This document shows positions 35,653 through 43,294 of a DNA stretch of 64,000 nucleotides, piece by piece; position 1 is the stretch's first letter, and every line of letters starts with the position of its first letter. This DNA comes from DATARH01 sp035648415 (lineage in GTDB: Bacteria > Pseudomonadota > Alphaproteobacteria > ATCC43930 > CGMCC-115725): NCBI GenBank assembly GCA_035648415.1, contig DASRLO010000004.1, positions 1 through 64,000 on the forward strand, given 5' to 3'. Below the pieces are notes generated by a model. It saw nothing but the letters and a program-made list of their open reading frames with translations. It made no database searches and was not told the DNA's origin. Made by a program: the position numbers and the translations under genes.

Positions 35653-36267
35653 ATGCGCCCATTGTCGCTTTTCATCGTCGCTCTCACCGGGCTCGTTGCC
35701 CTACCTGCCCTGGCGCAAAACCCGCCGCCGGAAGGCGCCCCGATGCGCATCCGCGGCTCGATCGAAAAGATCGTCGGCTCGGATCTGACGGTCAAGTCGC
35801 GCGACGGCCAGTCGGTCTCGGTCGCCCTCGCCGACAACGTCGCGATCGAAACCCTGATCAAGAAAAGCCTCGCCGACGTCAAAACCGGCGACTTTGTCGC
35901 TTCGACCGGGATCAAGGGCCAGGACGGCAAGATCCACGCGGTGGAGCTCCGCATCTTCCCCAAGGCGACGCCCGACGGCGGCCGGCAATTCGCCTGGGAC
36001 CTGACGCCAGACAGCGTAATGACCAACGCCACCGTCGGCACCGTCAGCAAAACCGCCGACGGCACCGTCCTGCATGTCAGCTTCAAGGGCGGCGAGTCCG
36101 AGTATTCCGTCGGACCCGAAACTCCTGTCCTCGCGACCGCGCCCGGCGACAAGAGCCTGCTGAAGCCCGGCGCCGCGGTATTCGTCATCGCCTTGAAGCA
36201 CGATGACGGAAAAATCACCAGCGCTCGCCTCTACGTCGAAAAGGACGGGATCAAGCCGCCGATGTAG
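35653..36267 (+). CDS. exported protein with repeated beta domains
   Basis: 204 residues. Signal peptide: LSLFIVALTGLVALPALAQ. The mature part has OB-like strands (RIRGSIEKIVGSDLTVKSRD, VKTGDFVASTGIKGQDGK) reminiscent of DUF5666-type domains. The last third (LKPGAAVFVIALKHDDGKI) repeats the pattern. No catalytic residues are apparent; it should be periplasmic. Function unknown. Confidence 0.78.
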   Translation: MRPLSLFIVALTGLVALPALAQNPPPEGAPMRIRGSIEKIVGSDLTVKSRDGQSVSVALADNVAIETLIKKSLADVKTGDFVASTGIKGQDGKIHAVELRIFPKATPDGGRQFAWDLTPDSVMTNATVGTVSKTADGTVLHVSFKGGESEYSVGPETPVLATAPGDKSLLKPGAAVFVIALKHDDGKITSARLYVEKDGIKPPM

Positions 36268-36274
36268 CCCCCGC

Positions 36275-36413
36275 TGTCATTCCGGGGCATCGGGCAGCGA
36301 TGAACCCAGAACTTATGCACACAGGCGGCGCGGTCTATATTTGTCGTCGGAAGGCAAAAAGTCAGGTCCGTGTTCATCGTTCCGGTCCGCCTTTCGGCCG
36401 TCCCGGAATGACA
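36275..36413. repeat. inverted repeat ends (TGTCATTCCGGG type)
   Basis: TGTCATTCCGGGG at 36275-36287 and its complement CCCGGAATGACA at 36402-36413 enclose about 114 bases that are not themselves palindromic. The ends match a widespread alphaproteobacterial intergenic palindrome; here the unit is expanded or contains an insert. It lies just upstream of the msrQ-like gene. Confidence 0.75.
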
Positions 36414-36429
36414 AGCGAAAGATTGCGCG

Positions 36430-37290
36430 GTGAAGTACCCTTGGAACGACTACAGCCGGAGGCTGTCGCCGCTGAAGCTGACGGTCTTTGTCGCATTGTT
36501 CCTGCCGGCAGGCTGGACGCTCTTCGCCTTTCTTACCGGCAATCTCGGCGCCAGGCCGCTCAACGAGGCGATCCACCAGCAGGGTTTGTGGACGATCCGC
36601 CTGATCCTCACCGCGCTGGCGATCGCCCCGCTGCGCTCGATCCTGCAATGGCAGCGTCTCATCCTGGTTCGCCGCATGATCGGGGTCGGCGCTTTCGCCT
36701 ATGTCATGTTGCATTTCAGCCTCTACGTCGCCGATCAGGGGTTTAATCCGCTGACGGTCGCGCGTGAGATCGTGCTGCGCATCTATCTGACGATCGGGTT
36801 TAGCGCTCTGCTGGGACTGGCGGTGCTGACGGCGACCTCGACCGACAGGATGTTGCGCCGCCTGGGCCGCAGATGGCAGACGCTGCATCGCCTCGTCTAT
36901 CTCATCTGCCTTCTCGGTCTCATCCACTATTCGATGCAGTCGAAGCTCGAGCAGTGGGAGCCGGTGATCGCCGACGGCATCTTCATCTGGCTGATGGGTT
37001 ACCGGTTGCTGGCCTGGAAATTCGCGGTGCGCGGCCGCCTGCCGCTCGCCTGGGTCGCCGCGCTCGGGGTTGCCGCGACGGTGCTGAGCGGCGGCGGCGA
37101 AGCGGTGTATTTCGCCATCGCCTTCGCGGGCCGCGTTACGTTCACTACGGCGCTCAGCCTCGATTTCTCGCTGCGGACCGGGGTGCGCCCGGCGGTTGTG
37201 GTCTTCGTCTTCAGCCTCATCGTGCTTGCCGCTGGGCTGGCGCGCACCCGGCTCGCCCCGCCGCCGAGAAGCCGCGCCCGCTACGCTTGA
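36430..37290 (+). CDS. msrQ: MsrQ-like haem-binding membrane subunit (YedZ family)
   Basis: 286 residues, GTG start. Six or more membrane helices (LTVFVALFLPAGWTLFAFLT, GVGAFAYVMLHFSLYVADQG, IYLTIGFSALLGLAVLTATS, LHRLVYLICLLGLIHYSMQS) with the haem-ligand histidines in LHFSLY, LHRLVY and IHYSMQ. MsrQ passes electrons from the quinone pool or flavin to the molybdenum protein MsrP, which repairs oxidised methionine in the periplasm. No msrP gene is beside it in this window. The C-terminal 80 residues add two more helices, longer than the usual 200-residue protein. Confidence 0.88.
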   Translation: MKYPWNDYSRRLSPLKLTVFVALFLPAGWTLFAFLTGNLGARPLNEAIHQQGLWTIRLILTALAIAPLRSILQWQRLILVRRMIGVGAFAYVMLHFSLYVADQGFNPLTVAREIVLRIYLTIGFSALLGLAVLTATSTDRMLRRLGRRWQTLHRLVYLICLLGLIHYSMQSKLEQWEPVIADGIFIWLMGYRLLAWKFAVRGRLPLAWVAALGVAATVLSGGGEAVYFAIAFAGRVTFTTALSLDFSLRTGVRPAVVVFVFSLIVLAAGLARTRLAPPPRSRARYA

Positions 37291-37329
37291 CCTCCCGGCA
37301 AACTCCATTTGCGTTGGCCGACCAGCCTC

Positions 37330-37650
37330 ATGGACTTCGGCAAAGGATTGGGTATGGTCGCGGAGATGCAGTACCGGATCGAGATTTCGACCAGCCGCGA
37401 AGGGGTCGCCCGCATCCATCTGCCCGGCCGCAGCCTCGAATTGGAGGCTCGTGCCGATGCCGGCGCCGGCTGGCACGTCGCCGTCGTCGATCCGCAAAAC
37501 CCGCCGCAGGATGCTTCCAACACCATCGCGCTGCAGGCCGCGAGCGCCAACGACGCGGTGTGGCGCGTCGCGCGCGCCGCGGTGCGCGCGGTCTCCGAAC
37601 TCACCAACAGCCCGCTCGACGACGAGCTGCGCCACGATCCCGCGCCATAG
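37330..37650 (+). CDS. small protein of unknown function
   Basis: 106 residues from the ATG at 37330; a later ATG is also possible. The protein is mostly beta-strand followed by a helical C-terminal part (DAVWRVARAAVRAVSELTN). No signal peptide or family recognised. It sits 18 bases upstream of the LVIVD gene in the same orientation. Confidence 0.6.
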   Translation: MDFGKGLGMVAEMQYRIEISTSREGVARIHLPGRSLELEARADAGAGWHVAVVDPQNPPQDASNTIALQAASANDAVWRVARAAVRAVSELTNSPLDDELRHDPAP

Positions 37651-37668
37651 GATTCTCCAGGAGGAACG

Positions 37669-38892
37669 ATGCAAGCGACCGACAATTCGATGATCTGGAA
37701 CTTCAAGCTTCTGTCGCACAATTCCCTCGACGGGTTCGGCGGCATCGGTGAAGGCATGTCGATGCAGTTGACCAAGGACGGGCGCCGCATCCTCTGGCTG
37801 GCGCATGAGAGCGCCCCGAAGAACTTCACCGCGGTCGACGTCACCGACCCGAAAAATCCCAGGATCGTCGCCCGCGCCGACCTGCCGCAATCGCACATGC
37901 GCTCCAACTCGCTGGAGACCGTCGGCGACATCCTCGCCGTCGCCTACCAGACCAAGGAGCCGGGGCTGAAGCCGGCCGGGTTCGAACTGTTCGACATTTC
38001 GACCCCGGAAAACCCGAAGAGCATCAGCTTTTTCGACTGCTCCGGGCCGGAATCGCGCGGGGTGCATCAGCTCTGGTTCGCCGACGGCGAGACCATCCAC
38101 ATGAGCGCCGGCGCCCCCGATTTTCGCCCCTCGCACCCCAAGGACGACCAGTTCTACCGTTCGATCGACGTGCGCAACCCGTCGAAGCCGACCGAGATCG
38201 GCCGCTGGTGGCTGCCCGGCCAGCAGATCGGCGACAACGAGGGTCCGCTGAAGCGCCATCCCGGCGGCAGCGACAGCGGCTTTCGCCCGCACAACACCAA
38301 CGTCTACCCGGAGCGGCCCGACCGGGTCTACATGGGCTATCTCGACGGCGGGATGATCGTGCTCGACATCGCCGACCGGGCGCATCCGAAAATGGTGTCG
38401 CGCTGGGACTATCACCCGCCCAATGACGGCTTCACCCATACCGTAGTGCCGTTCTTCGACCGCGACCTGCTCGTGGTCAGCGACGAATGCGTGCGCAATG
38501 ACGGCGCCGACTGGCCGAAGCTGGTGTGGATCGTCGACAACCGCGCCGAGGAGAACCCGACCCCCATCGCGACCTGCCCGATGCCGCCGGTCGAAACCTT
38601 CTCGCGCCGCGGCGGCCGCTTCGGGGCGCACAACCTCTGGGAAAACCTGCCGAAAGAGGGCTGCTACAAATCAGACCGCATCGTCTTCGGCACCTTCTTC
38701 AACGGCGGCTTGCGCGCGTTCGACCTCGAGAACCCGTATCAGCCGAAGGAAATCGCCTATTTCGTGCCGGAAGTGCCCGGCGCCCCATTCGGCTCGTGCC
38801 AGCTCAACGACGTCTTTATCGACGATCGCGGCATCGTCTTCACCGTCGACCGCTTCGTCGGCGGGCTCTATTGCCTCGAGATGGATTTTTGA
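37669..38892 (+). CDS. LVIVD-type beta-propeller protein
   Basis: 407 residues with AGGAGGA before the ATG. Blades show the family words: NFTAVDVTDPKNPRIVARAD, GFELFDISTPENPKSISFFD, GGMIVLDIADRAHPKMVSRW, GLRAFDLENPYQPKEIAYFV. Histidines in RPHNTNVYPERPD and FTHTVVPFFDRD may bind a metal. No signal peptide is seen. Degraded copies of its 3' end recur at 41026-41209 and, as a very short remnant, near 53021. It is followed ten bases later by a cupin gene. Confidence 0.87.
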   Translation: MQATDNSMIWNFKLLSHNSLDGFGGIGEGMSMQLTKDGRRILWLAHESAPKNFTAVDVTDPKNPRIVARADLPQSHMRSNSLETVGDILAVAYQTKEPGLKPAGFELFDISTPENPKSISFFDCSGPESRGVHQLWFADGETIHMSAGAPDFRPSHPKDDQFYRSIDVRNPSKPTEIGRWWLPGQQIGDNEGPLKRHPGGSDSGFRPHNTNVYPERPDRVYMGYLDGGMIVLDIADRAHPKMVSRWDYHPPNDGFTHTVVPFFDRDLLVVSDECVRNDGADWPKLVWIVDNRAEENPTPIATCPMPPVETFSRRGGRFGAHNLWENLPKEGCYKSDRIVFGTFFNGGLRAFDLENPYQPKEIAYFVPEVPGAPFGSCQLNDVFIDDRGIVFTVDRFVGGLYCLEMDF

Positions 38893-38902
38893 GGCGCGAG
38901 CA

Positions 38903-39283
38903 ATGACCTACGCTCCGGTCAATTTCCGGCAAAAGCTGAGCCTGTTCGCCGACCAGTGGCAGCCCAAGGTTGTCGCCGAGATGAACGACTACCAGTTCAA
39001 GCTGGTGAAGCTGCAAGGCGACTTCGTCTGGCATGACCATCATGACACCGACGAGACCTTCATCGTGCTCGAAGGCGAGTTGCGGATCGATTTCCGCGAC
39101 GGCGCGATGACGCTCTCGGCCGGCGAGATGTTTGTCGTGCCAAAAGGCGTCGAGCACAAGCCCTTCGCGGAACATGAGGTCAAGCTGCTGCTGATCGAAC
39201 CGCGCGGCGTGCCTAACACCGGCGATGCCGGCGGGCGCGTGCACCTCCCAGGACGATGTCTGGGTTTGATTGCGGCTTCCTGA
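38903..39283 (+). CDS. cupin-domain protein with shifted C-terminus
   Basis: 126 residues. A cupin with metal histidines in VWHDHHDTDETFIVLEGEL and VPKGVEHKPFAEHEVKLLLI. Up to NTGDAGG the reading agrees with the family; after that the present frame gives RVHLPGRCLG, whereas a one-base shift gives TSQDDVWV followed by a stop at 39267-39269, the usual C-terminus. A small indel near 39235-39241 probably replaced the last residues without touching the barrel. Confidence 0.85.
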   Translation: MTYAPVNFRQKLSLFADQWQPKVVAEMNDYQFKLVKLQGDFVWHDHHDTDETFIVLEGELRIDFRDGAMTLSAGEMFVVPKGVEHKPFAEHEVKLLLIEPRGVPNTGDAGGRVHLPGRCLGLIAAS

Positions 39284-39300
39284 TAATTCACGTTTTGTTC

Positions 39301-39329
39301 TTGACAATGGCGGTGGCATTCTGTACAAA
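39301..39329 (+). promoter_or_regulatory. sigma-70-like promoter of module copy 1
   Basis: TTGACA at 39301-39306 and TACAAA at 39324-39329 with a 17-base spacer. The same TTCTTGACA and GCATTCTGTACA words recur in front of the second module copy at about 41240-41268, which supports a conserved promoter. Confidence 0.6.
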
Positions 39330-39366
39330 GATGCCGTCCCGGAAATTGCGTGAAACGGGTTGAACG

Positions 39367-40329
39367 ATGGTCTCGGCAAGCGAGGTGCGCGAGGCGTGGA
39401 AGGAACATGCCCGGCTCCGTCCGATCGCGCCGACAATGGCACTGACCGCAGAAGGCTTGGTGCTGGGCGCCGGGACCGTTTTGGCCAAACGAGCCGACCG
39501 CGACGGCGAACCTCGACTGGCGATCGATGGTTGTGAAGAGCGCCTGTTGGCGCTGTTGTCGATCGCCTATGGATACGCCGTCTCTCGCGCCGTTCTCGGC
39601 AGTATCCGCCGGGCGGCGCGCGACTGGAGCCGCGGCGAGACGTGCCTGGCCGCGATTCATCTCGCGCGCAGCCGCCTGCCGCCGCTGCCGGCCGGCGAAG
39701 CGGCACGCTTCCGGCTCTTCGCCTCGGAACGCCTGCTCGATGACGGAATGGCCCCGCGCCAGATTCTGGAAGACTGCGAGATCGACACCGCCGGTCTCGA
39801 CATGCTCAAGGCTGGGTTCAACCCGGCGGAGCCACGTGTCTCCGCCGGGAGCGGACGCGAAAGCGGCGAGTGGACCAGCGGAGGCGATACGGGTGGAGGC
39901 GATGCCGAACTGGTGCCTGTTGCGGCCGCCGAATACCGGACCGGTGATCCCGACAAATTCTTCGATACGCTCTATCAGCAGGTTCACGATCTCGCTCAGC
40001 GCCTCGGCATCGACGAGAATTGGCTATTTGGCCTGGCACTGCATGAAAGCGGCTGGTTGGACCAGCACAACCGAGAGCTCAACGATCCTTTTGGCGTCAC
40101 TTATGGCGGAGGCATAAACGTCGGGTACGCTTCGATAGCCGGCGCCATTGCCTACTGGGAAAGCCGATTTGGCCCCGTCGTGCAGGGTGCGACAAGTGCA
40201 CAAGACTTTGTGCAACGGCTTTACGCGGCGGGATACAATACGCATTTGAATTGGCCCGGTCTCGTACTCAGAGCCATTGGCTCGGTCCCGTCGCATCTTT
40301 CGACGTGGAAAGCAAAACGGGGCATTTGA
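39367..40329 (+). CDS. module protein X, copy 1: lysozyme/glucosaminidase-like C-terminus
   Basis: 320 residues. Residues 1-115 form an unrecognised alpha/beta domain. Residues about 145-170 carry the linker PRVSAGSGRESGEWTSGG, a type I associate with alphaproteobacterial multi-domain proteins. Residues about 185-320 resemble a glucosaminidase/lysozyme fold: a glutamate in FGLALHESGWLDQHN, then NDPFGVTYGG and AIAYWESRFGPVVQGA. No signal peptide is seen, so export would need a dedicated route. The stop codon overlaps the next start (TGATG). A second copy, broken by a transposon, lies at 41306-41709 plus 51691-52302. Confidence 0.72.
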   Translation: MVSASEVREAWKEHARLRPIAPTMALTAEGLVLGAGTVLAKRADRDGEPRLAIDGCEERLLALLSIAYGYAVSRAVLGSIRRAARDWSRGETCLAAIHLARSRLPPLPAGEAARFRLFASERLLDDGMAPRQILEDCEIDTAGLDMLKAGFNPAEPRVSAGSGRESGEWTSGGDTGGGDAELVPVAAAEYRTGDPDKFFDTLYQQVHDLAQRLGIDENWLFGLALHESGWLDQHNRELNDPFGVTYGGGINVGYASIAGAIAYWESRFGPVVQGATSAQDFVQRLYAAGYNTHLNWPGLVLRAIGSVPSHLSTWKAKRGI

Positions 40330-40922
40330 TGAGCGCCGGGCTCGTTGCCGGGATTCTGGCTTTTTTTGTTGTAATGGCGAGCACACACAGCGGTTGGGGC
40401 AGGCCGGTCTGCTTTCCGACTTCGATAGCGGATACGCGAAAGTATCGAAATACCGATTACCAATTTTCAGTCGAGATTCCTCTGAGACTGCACGCATGTA
40501 AGAGCTCATCGCCGTGCCCCAATCACGGAATTTGGTTTCCTTTGAAAGATGATCTTGATTGTCATGATTATCCCCAGGTTCCCTACATTGACGTGGACGC
40601 TGAATACAACGCTGCAGAGGAATCGGACAGCGCGGAGGGGTTGGCGGCGATTCAGTGCCGCGACCGCGGAGCACGAAATATCGTGTGGCTGAAGGAGGAA
40701 CATCTGAGTGGCCGTGACGCTGCGGGATGTTGGCGGGATTTTCGCGACGGTCACATAGAGGTCAGCCTTATCGTGTTGCGCAGAACCAACGAAAGCCCTG
40801 GCGCGTGGATTGAGGTTGCCGTGGATTTGGTTACAACGCCGGCGCGTTACGAAACCGACATGCACGGTTATCGGGAAGTACTGCGCGGCATATGGGTGCA
40901 TCCGGATGGGCCACACCCTTGA
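40329..40922 (+). CDS. module protein Y, copy 1: exported partner
   Basis: 197 residues from the ATG at 40329, which overlaps the X stop. The N-terminus is a membrane or signal segment (LVAGILAFFVVMASTHSGW). Conserved with copy 2: NTDYQFS near the start, a cysteine after LRLHAC, CWRDFRDG in the middle and WVHPDGP at the end. Several cysteines suggest disulfides in the periplasm. Tight coupling to a peptidoglycan-hydrolase-like partner suggests an immunity or accessory role, which is inference. Family unknown. Confidence 0.72.
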   Translation: MSAGLVAGILAFFVVMASTHSGWGRPVCFPTSIADTRKYRNTDYQFSVEIPLRLHACKSSSPCPNHGIWFPLKDDLDCHDYPQVPYIDVDAEYNAAEESDSAEGLAAIQCRDRGARNIVWLKEEHLSGRDAAGCWRDFRDGHIEVSLIVLRRTNESPGAWIEVAVDLVTTPARYETDMHGYREVLRGIWVHPDGPHP

Positions 40923-41025
40923 GGCGCAGGAACATAAACTCCGTAAGTCGGCGCCTCGGCAAATCGAGCTAGCCACCGCATCGTGCTGGCCAAGACCGAC
41001 CTCGCCGAACCGGCGATGACCGCCG

Positions 41026-41209
41026 CGCTGCGCGCGTTCGACCTCGAAAACCCGTATCAGCCGAAGAAGTCGCCTATTTCGTGCCGGAAGTGCCGGGCGC
41101 CCCGTTCGGCTCGTGCCAGCTCAACGAGGTCTTTATCGACGACCGCGGCATCGTCTTCACCGTCGACCGCTTCGTCGGCGGGCTCTATTGCCTCGAGATG
41201 GATTTTTGA
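41026..41209 (+). pseudogene. duplicated 3' fragment of the LVIVD gene
   Basis: From GCGCGTTCGACCTCGA to ATGGATTTTTGA this stretch is nearly identical to the last 170 bases of the LVIVD gene (about 38713-38892). One base is missing near 41068 (AAGAAGTCG against AAGGAAATCG), so the frame is broken. It marks the junction of a segmental duplication that also copied the X-Y module. Confidence 0.9.
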
Positions 41210-41241
41210 CGCCGAGCTGCGTCGATATTCATGATTTGTTC

Positions 41242-41269
41242 TTGACATTTTGGCTGCATTCTGTACAGC
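41242..41269 (+). promoter_or_regulatory. sigma-70-like promoter of module copy 2
   Basis: TTGACA at 41242-41247 with TACAGC at 41264-41269 (16-base spacer). It sits in a segment similar to the region before copy 1, with the shared words TTGTTCTTGACA and GCATTCTGTACA. Confidence 0.55.
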
Positions 41270-41305
41270 AAGGGCCATTCCACCAACGCATGAACGGGCG
41301 GAACT

Positions 41306-41709
41306 ATGCTCTCGGCAGAAGGCGTGCGCGCGGCCTGGAAAGAGCGTGCCCGGTTGTGTCCAATAGACCCGACAATGTCCCTCAGAGTGGACGGGCTCGT
41401 GCTGGGCGCAGGCACCGTCCTAGTCAAGCAGCAAAACGGACGCTACGGCGAACTGCGGCTGGTAATCGATGGCGATGAGGAGCGCCTGCTGGCGTTGCTG
41501 GCGGTCGCTTATGGGCGTGACGTCTCGCCGACCGTTCTCGGCAATATTCGCCGGGCGGCCCGCGACTGGAATCGCGGCGAGAAATGCCTGGCCTCGATCC
41601 AGCTCGCACACAGCCGCCTGCCGCCGCTGCCGGCCGGCGAAGCGGCGCCCTTCCGGCTTTTCGCCGCCGACCTGCTGCTCGACGAGGGAATGAACCCGCG
41701 CGAGCTTTT
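41306..41709 (+). pseudogene. module protein X, copy 2: 5' part, interrupted by transposon
   Basis: The first 134 codons and two bases of a second X gene, closely similar to copy 1 (LGAGTVLVK, RRAARDWNRGEKCLASI, LPPLPAGEAAPFRLFAADLL). It stops matching exactly at GAGCTTTT (41702-41709), the target duplication of the 9,981-bp element. The current frame reads on into the element for a few codons and ends. The gene resumes at 51691. Joining 41306-41709 to 51699-52302 gives 1,008 bases, a continuous frame of 335 codons plus stop. Confidence 0.92.
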
Positions 41710-41734
41710 GGCGATTATATACTTGACTGACGGA
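41710..41734 (+). repeat. left terminal inverted repeat of outer element
   Basis: GGCGATTATATACTTGACTG and five further bases, matching the complement of 51666-51690 except at positions 3, 10 and 23. Confidence 0.92.
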
Positions 41735-41771
41735 GGCAATTGACCTATCTTTTGGATCAAGGAGATAGGCC

Positions 41772-42311
41772 ATGAAGACCCCCGAGCTGCTTTCCGATCC
41801 GGTCTACCACGACGAAGAAGCCGCGAGGCTCTATCTGCAAGAGGTTCGCTGGCCGGAAGGCGTGTTCTGCCCGAAGTGCGGCACCCTTGACGGCATCAAG
41901 CCGCTAGGTGGCAACAGCATGGGGCCGGGCTGGTTCTACTGCGCCGCCTGCCAGGACAAGTTCACGGTACGCGTCGGCGCGATCTTTGAGCGCTCGCATA
42001 TCCCGTTGCACAAGTGGTTGCTCGCCTTCCGCCTCATGGCGTCGAGCAAGAAAGGATGCTCCGCGCACCAACTACACCGCACCTTGGGGATCACCTACAA
42101 GAGCGCGTGGTTCCTCGCGATGCGCATCCGCGAGGCGATGGCCCCCGCCGATCCCCCGATCCTCGGCGGCGAAGGCAAGGTGGTCGAGGCCGGGCGCGGA
42201 TTACCGAGAGCCGGTACAGTTAGTTCTTCCCTTAGGGACGAGCAAACCGGTCGGGTCGTGAGTTGTCACGCAAAATCTGGCGAATCGGTTATGCGATTCG
42301 CGGGGGCCTAG
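41772..42311 (+). pseudogene. truncated IS1595-family transposase
   Basis: The frame encodes 179 residues. The first 140 are an ISXO2-like transposase N-terminus: a zinc ribbon (FCPKCGTLDG and YCAACQDKF), then ERSHIPLHKWLLAFRLMASS and HRTLGITYKSAWFLAMRIRE. At GGEGKVVEA, where the first catalytic aspartate should follow, the similarity ends and about 40 unrelated residues lead to a stop. The DDE core is lost, so this copy cannot be active. Confidence 0.9.
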
Positions 42312-42392
42312 AATTCTCTTGACACCATACCCATTTTATGGCGCATGCGCCGCTTTGCGGTAACAAGGAGATAGGGGGACCGATCCGCGCCC

Positions 42393-42443
42393 AAATACCA
42401 CACCTCGCGATGCGCTAGGCGCTTCGCGCTATAGGTGGTATTT
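42393..42443 (+). promoter_or_regulatory. long hairpin in leader of small gene
   Basis: AAATACCAC at 42393-42401 pairs with GTGGTATTT at 42435-42443, and GCGC-rich words between can extend the stem. It lies 30 bases before the start codon at 42473 and leaves the ribosome site GGAGG (42460-42464) free, so it could be a regulatory leader or the end of an upstream RNA. Confidence 0.5.
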
Positions 42444-42472
42444 CCCGCGTGCTCCTTCCGGAGGATGACGAA

Positions 42473-42694
42473 ATGAAATCAATTCCCAAGGACGATGCGA
42501 CCTTGCGCGCCTATTTCGCCGCGATCTCGGGAGAGAAATCCTTGGCTGCGCATATAGCTAACGCGAGTGTGCCCAATTCTGCCGACAACCATGATAGCGC
42601 TGTGGTGATTGATCGCTACAAGAAAAATGTCAAAAAGTACGTAAGCTCGGTTATCCGTGCCGGCCGCCGTTTTCTTACTGCCCACGCCAAGTAG
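42473..42694 (+). CDS. small basic protein, unknown
   Basis: 73 residues from the ATG at 42473, preceded by GGAGG at 42460-42464. The N-terminus is polar (MKSIPKDDATLRAYFAAISG) and the C-terminus strongly basic (YKKNVKKYVSSVIRAGRRFL). No family recognised. A terminator follows at once, so it is a single-gene unit or the end of one, inside the outer element. Confidence 0.65.
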   Translation: MKSIPKDDATLRAYFAAISGEKSLAAHIANASVPNSADNHDSAVVIDRYKKNVKKYVSSVIRAGRRFLTAHAK

Positions 42695-42714
42695 TCTCCC
42701 AACATTCCTATTTT

Positions 42715-42743
42715 AAGCCCCGCCAAATGGCGGGGCTTCTTTC
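42715..42743 (+). terminator. rho-independent terminator
   Basis: Perfect 10-base stem (AAGCCCCGCC 42715-42724 and GGCGGGGCTT 42729-42738), four-base loop, then CTTTCTG. It closes the small gene at 42473-42694. Confidence 0.85.
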
Positions 42744-42760
42744 TGCGGGGTCGTGCAAGT

Positions 42761-43294
42761 ATGTTGCGCAAAAACCCTTTTTATGATGACGCATACGTAT
42801 GCGGTCGTTGGATAGAACTACTTCGCCTTTTCGAATCCTTTAAGACGGAGTACGAACTGGAAAATGGCGGGGCTATTACCCTCGGCATTGATGAGATTGC
42901 ACTATATCAAGCCGTGGTAAGCTATTTTCATGATGTAGCTCGTTACAAATGGTGGCATTTTACGGATGACCCCGAAAACCATCGTGTCGATGATACGAAA
43001 AAAAGTGCTTATATGGTGTATTGGCTCAATAAAATAAGGCCGTTATATGTTGATCGTTCAGGAATAGACCCGACTACCCTAGCGGCAATGCTAGACGATG
43101 ATACGTCCATTATCGCGAACGCGCTATTTGCCCTAACAGTAGCGTATGGATACTTGGATTTAGTATTCGCTGACGATATAGCAGAACAATTTCTATACAT
43201 CTTGACTTATAGATCCACGGAGCCCAATCCCCTCATATTTGTATTTCAAATAGCAGAGAATATTAGGGACGGCAAACCCGTAATTGCCGCTTAG
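42761..43294 (+). CDS. unknown AT-rich cargo protein, convergent with SIR2 gene
   Basis: 177 residues. Acidic and rich in aromatic residues (WIELLRLFESFKTEYELENG, VVSYFHDVARYKWWHFTDD). It is probably a soluble helical protein; no membrane helix or known motif is seen. Base composition is much more AT-rich than the chromosomal flanks. It overlaps the stop of the SIR2 gene on the opposite strand by four bases. It could be a partner of the SIR2 protein or independent cargo. Confidence 0.68.
   Translation: MLRKNPFYDDAYVCGRWIELLRLFESFKTEYELENGGAITLGIDEIALYQAVVSYFHDVARYKWWHFTDDPENHRVDDTKKSAYMVYWLNKIRPLYVDRSGIDPTTLAAMLDDDTSIIANALFALTVAYGYLDLVFADDIAEQFLYILTYRSTEPNPLIFVFQIAENIRDGKPVIAA

Noticed and set aside
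36313..38631. A 772-codon minus-strand open frame across msrQ and the LVIVD gene
   Set aside because: No recognisable domain or ribosome site, and both underlying plus-strand genes are well supported.
39301..41269. TGTACA palindromes considered as binding sites of a named quorum or stress regulator
   Set aside because: Only two sites within duplicated promoters; no independent evidence for a regulator.
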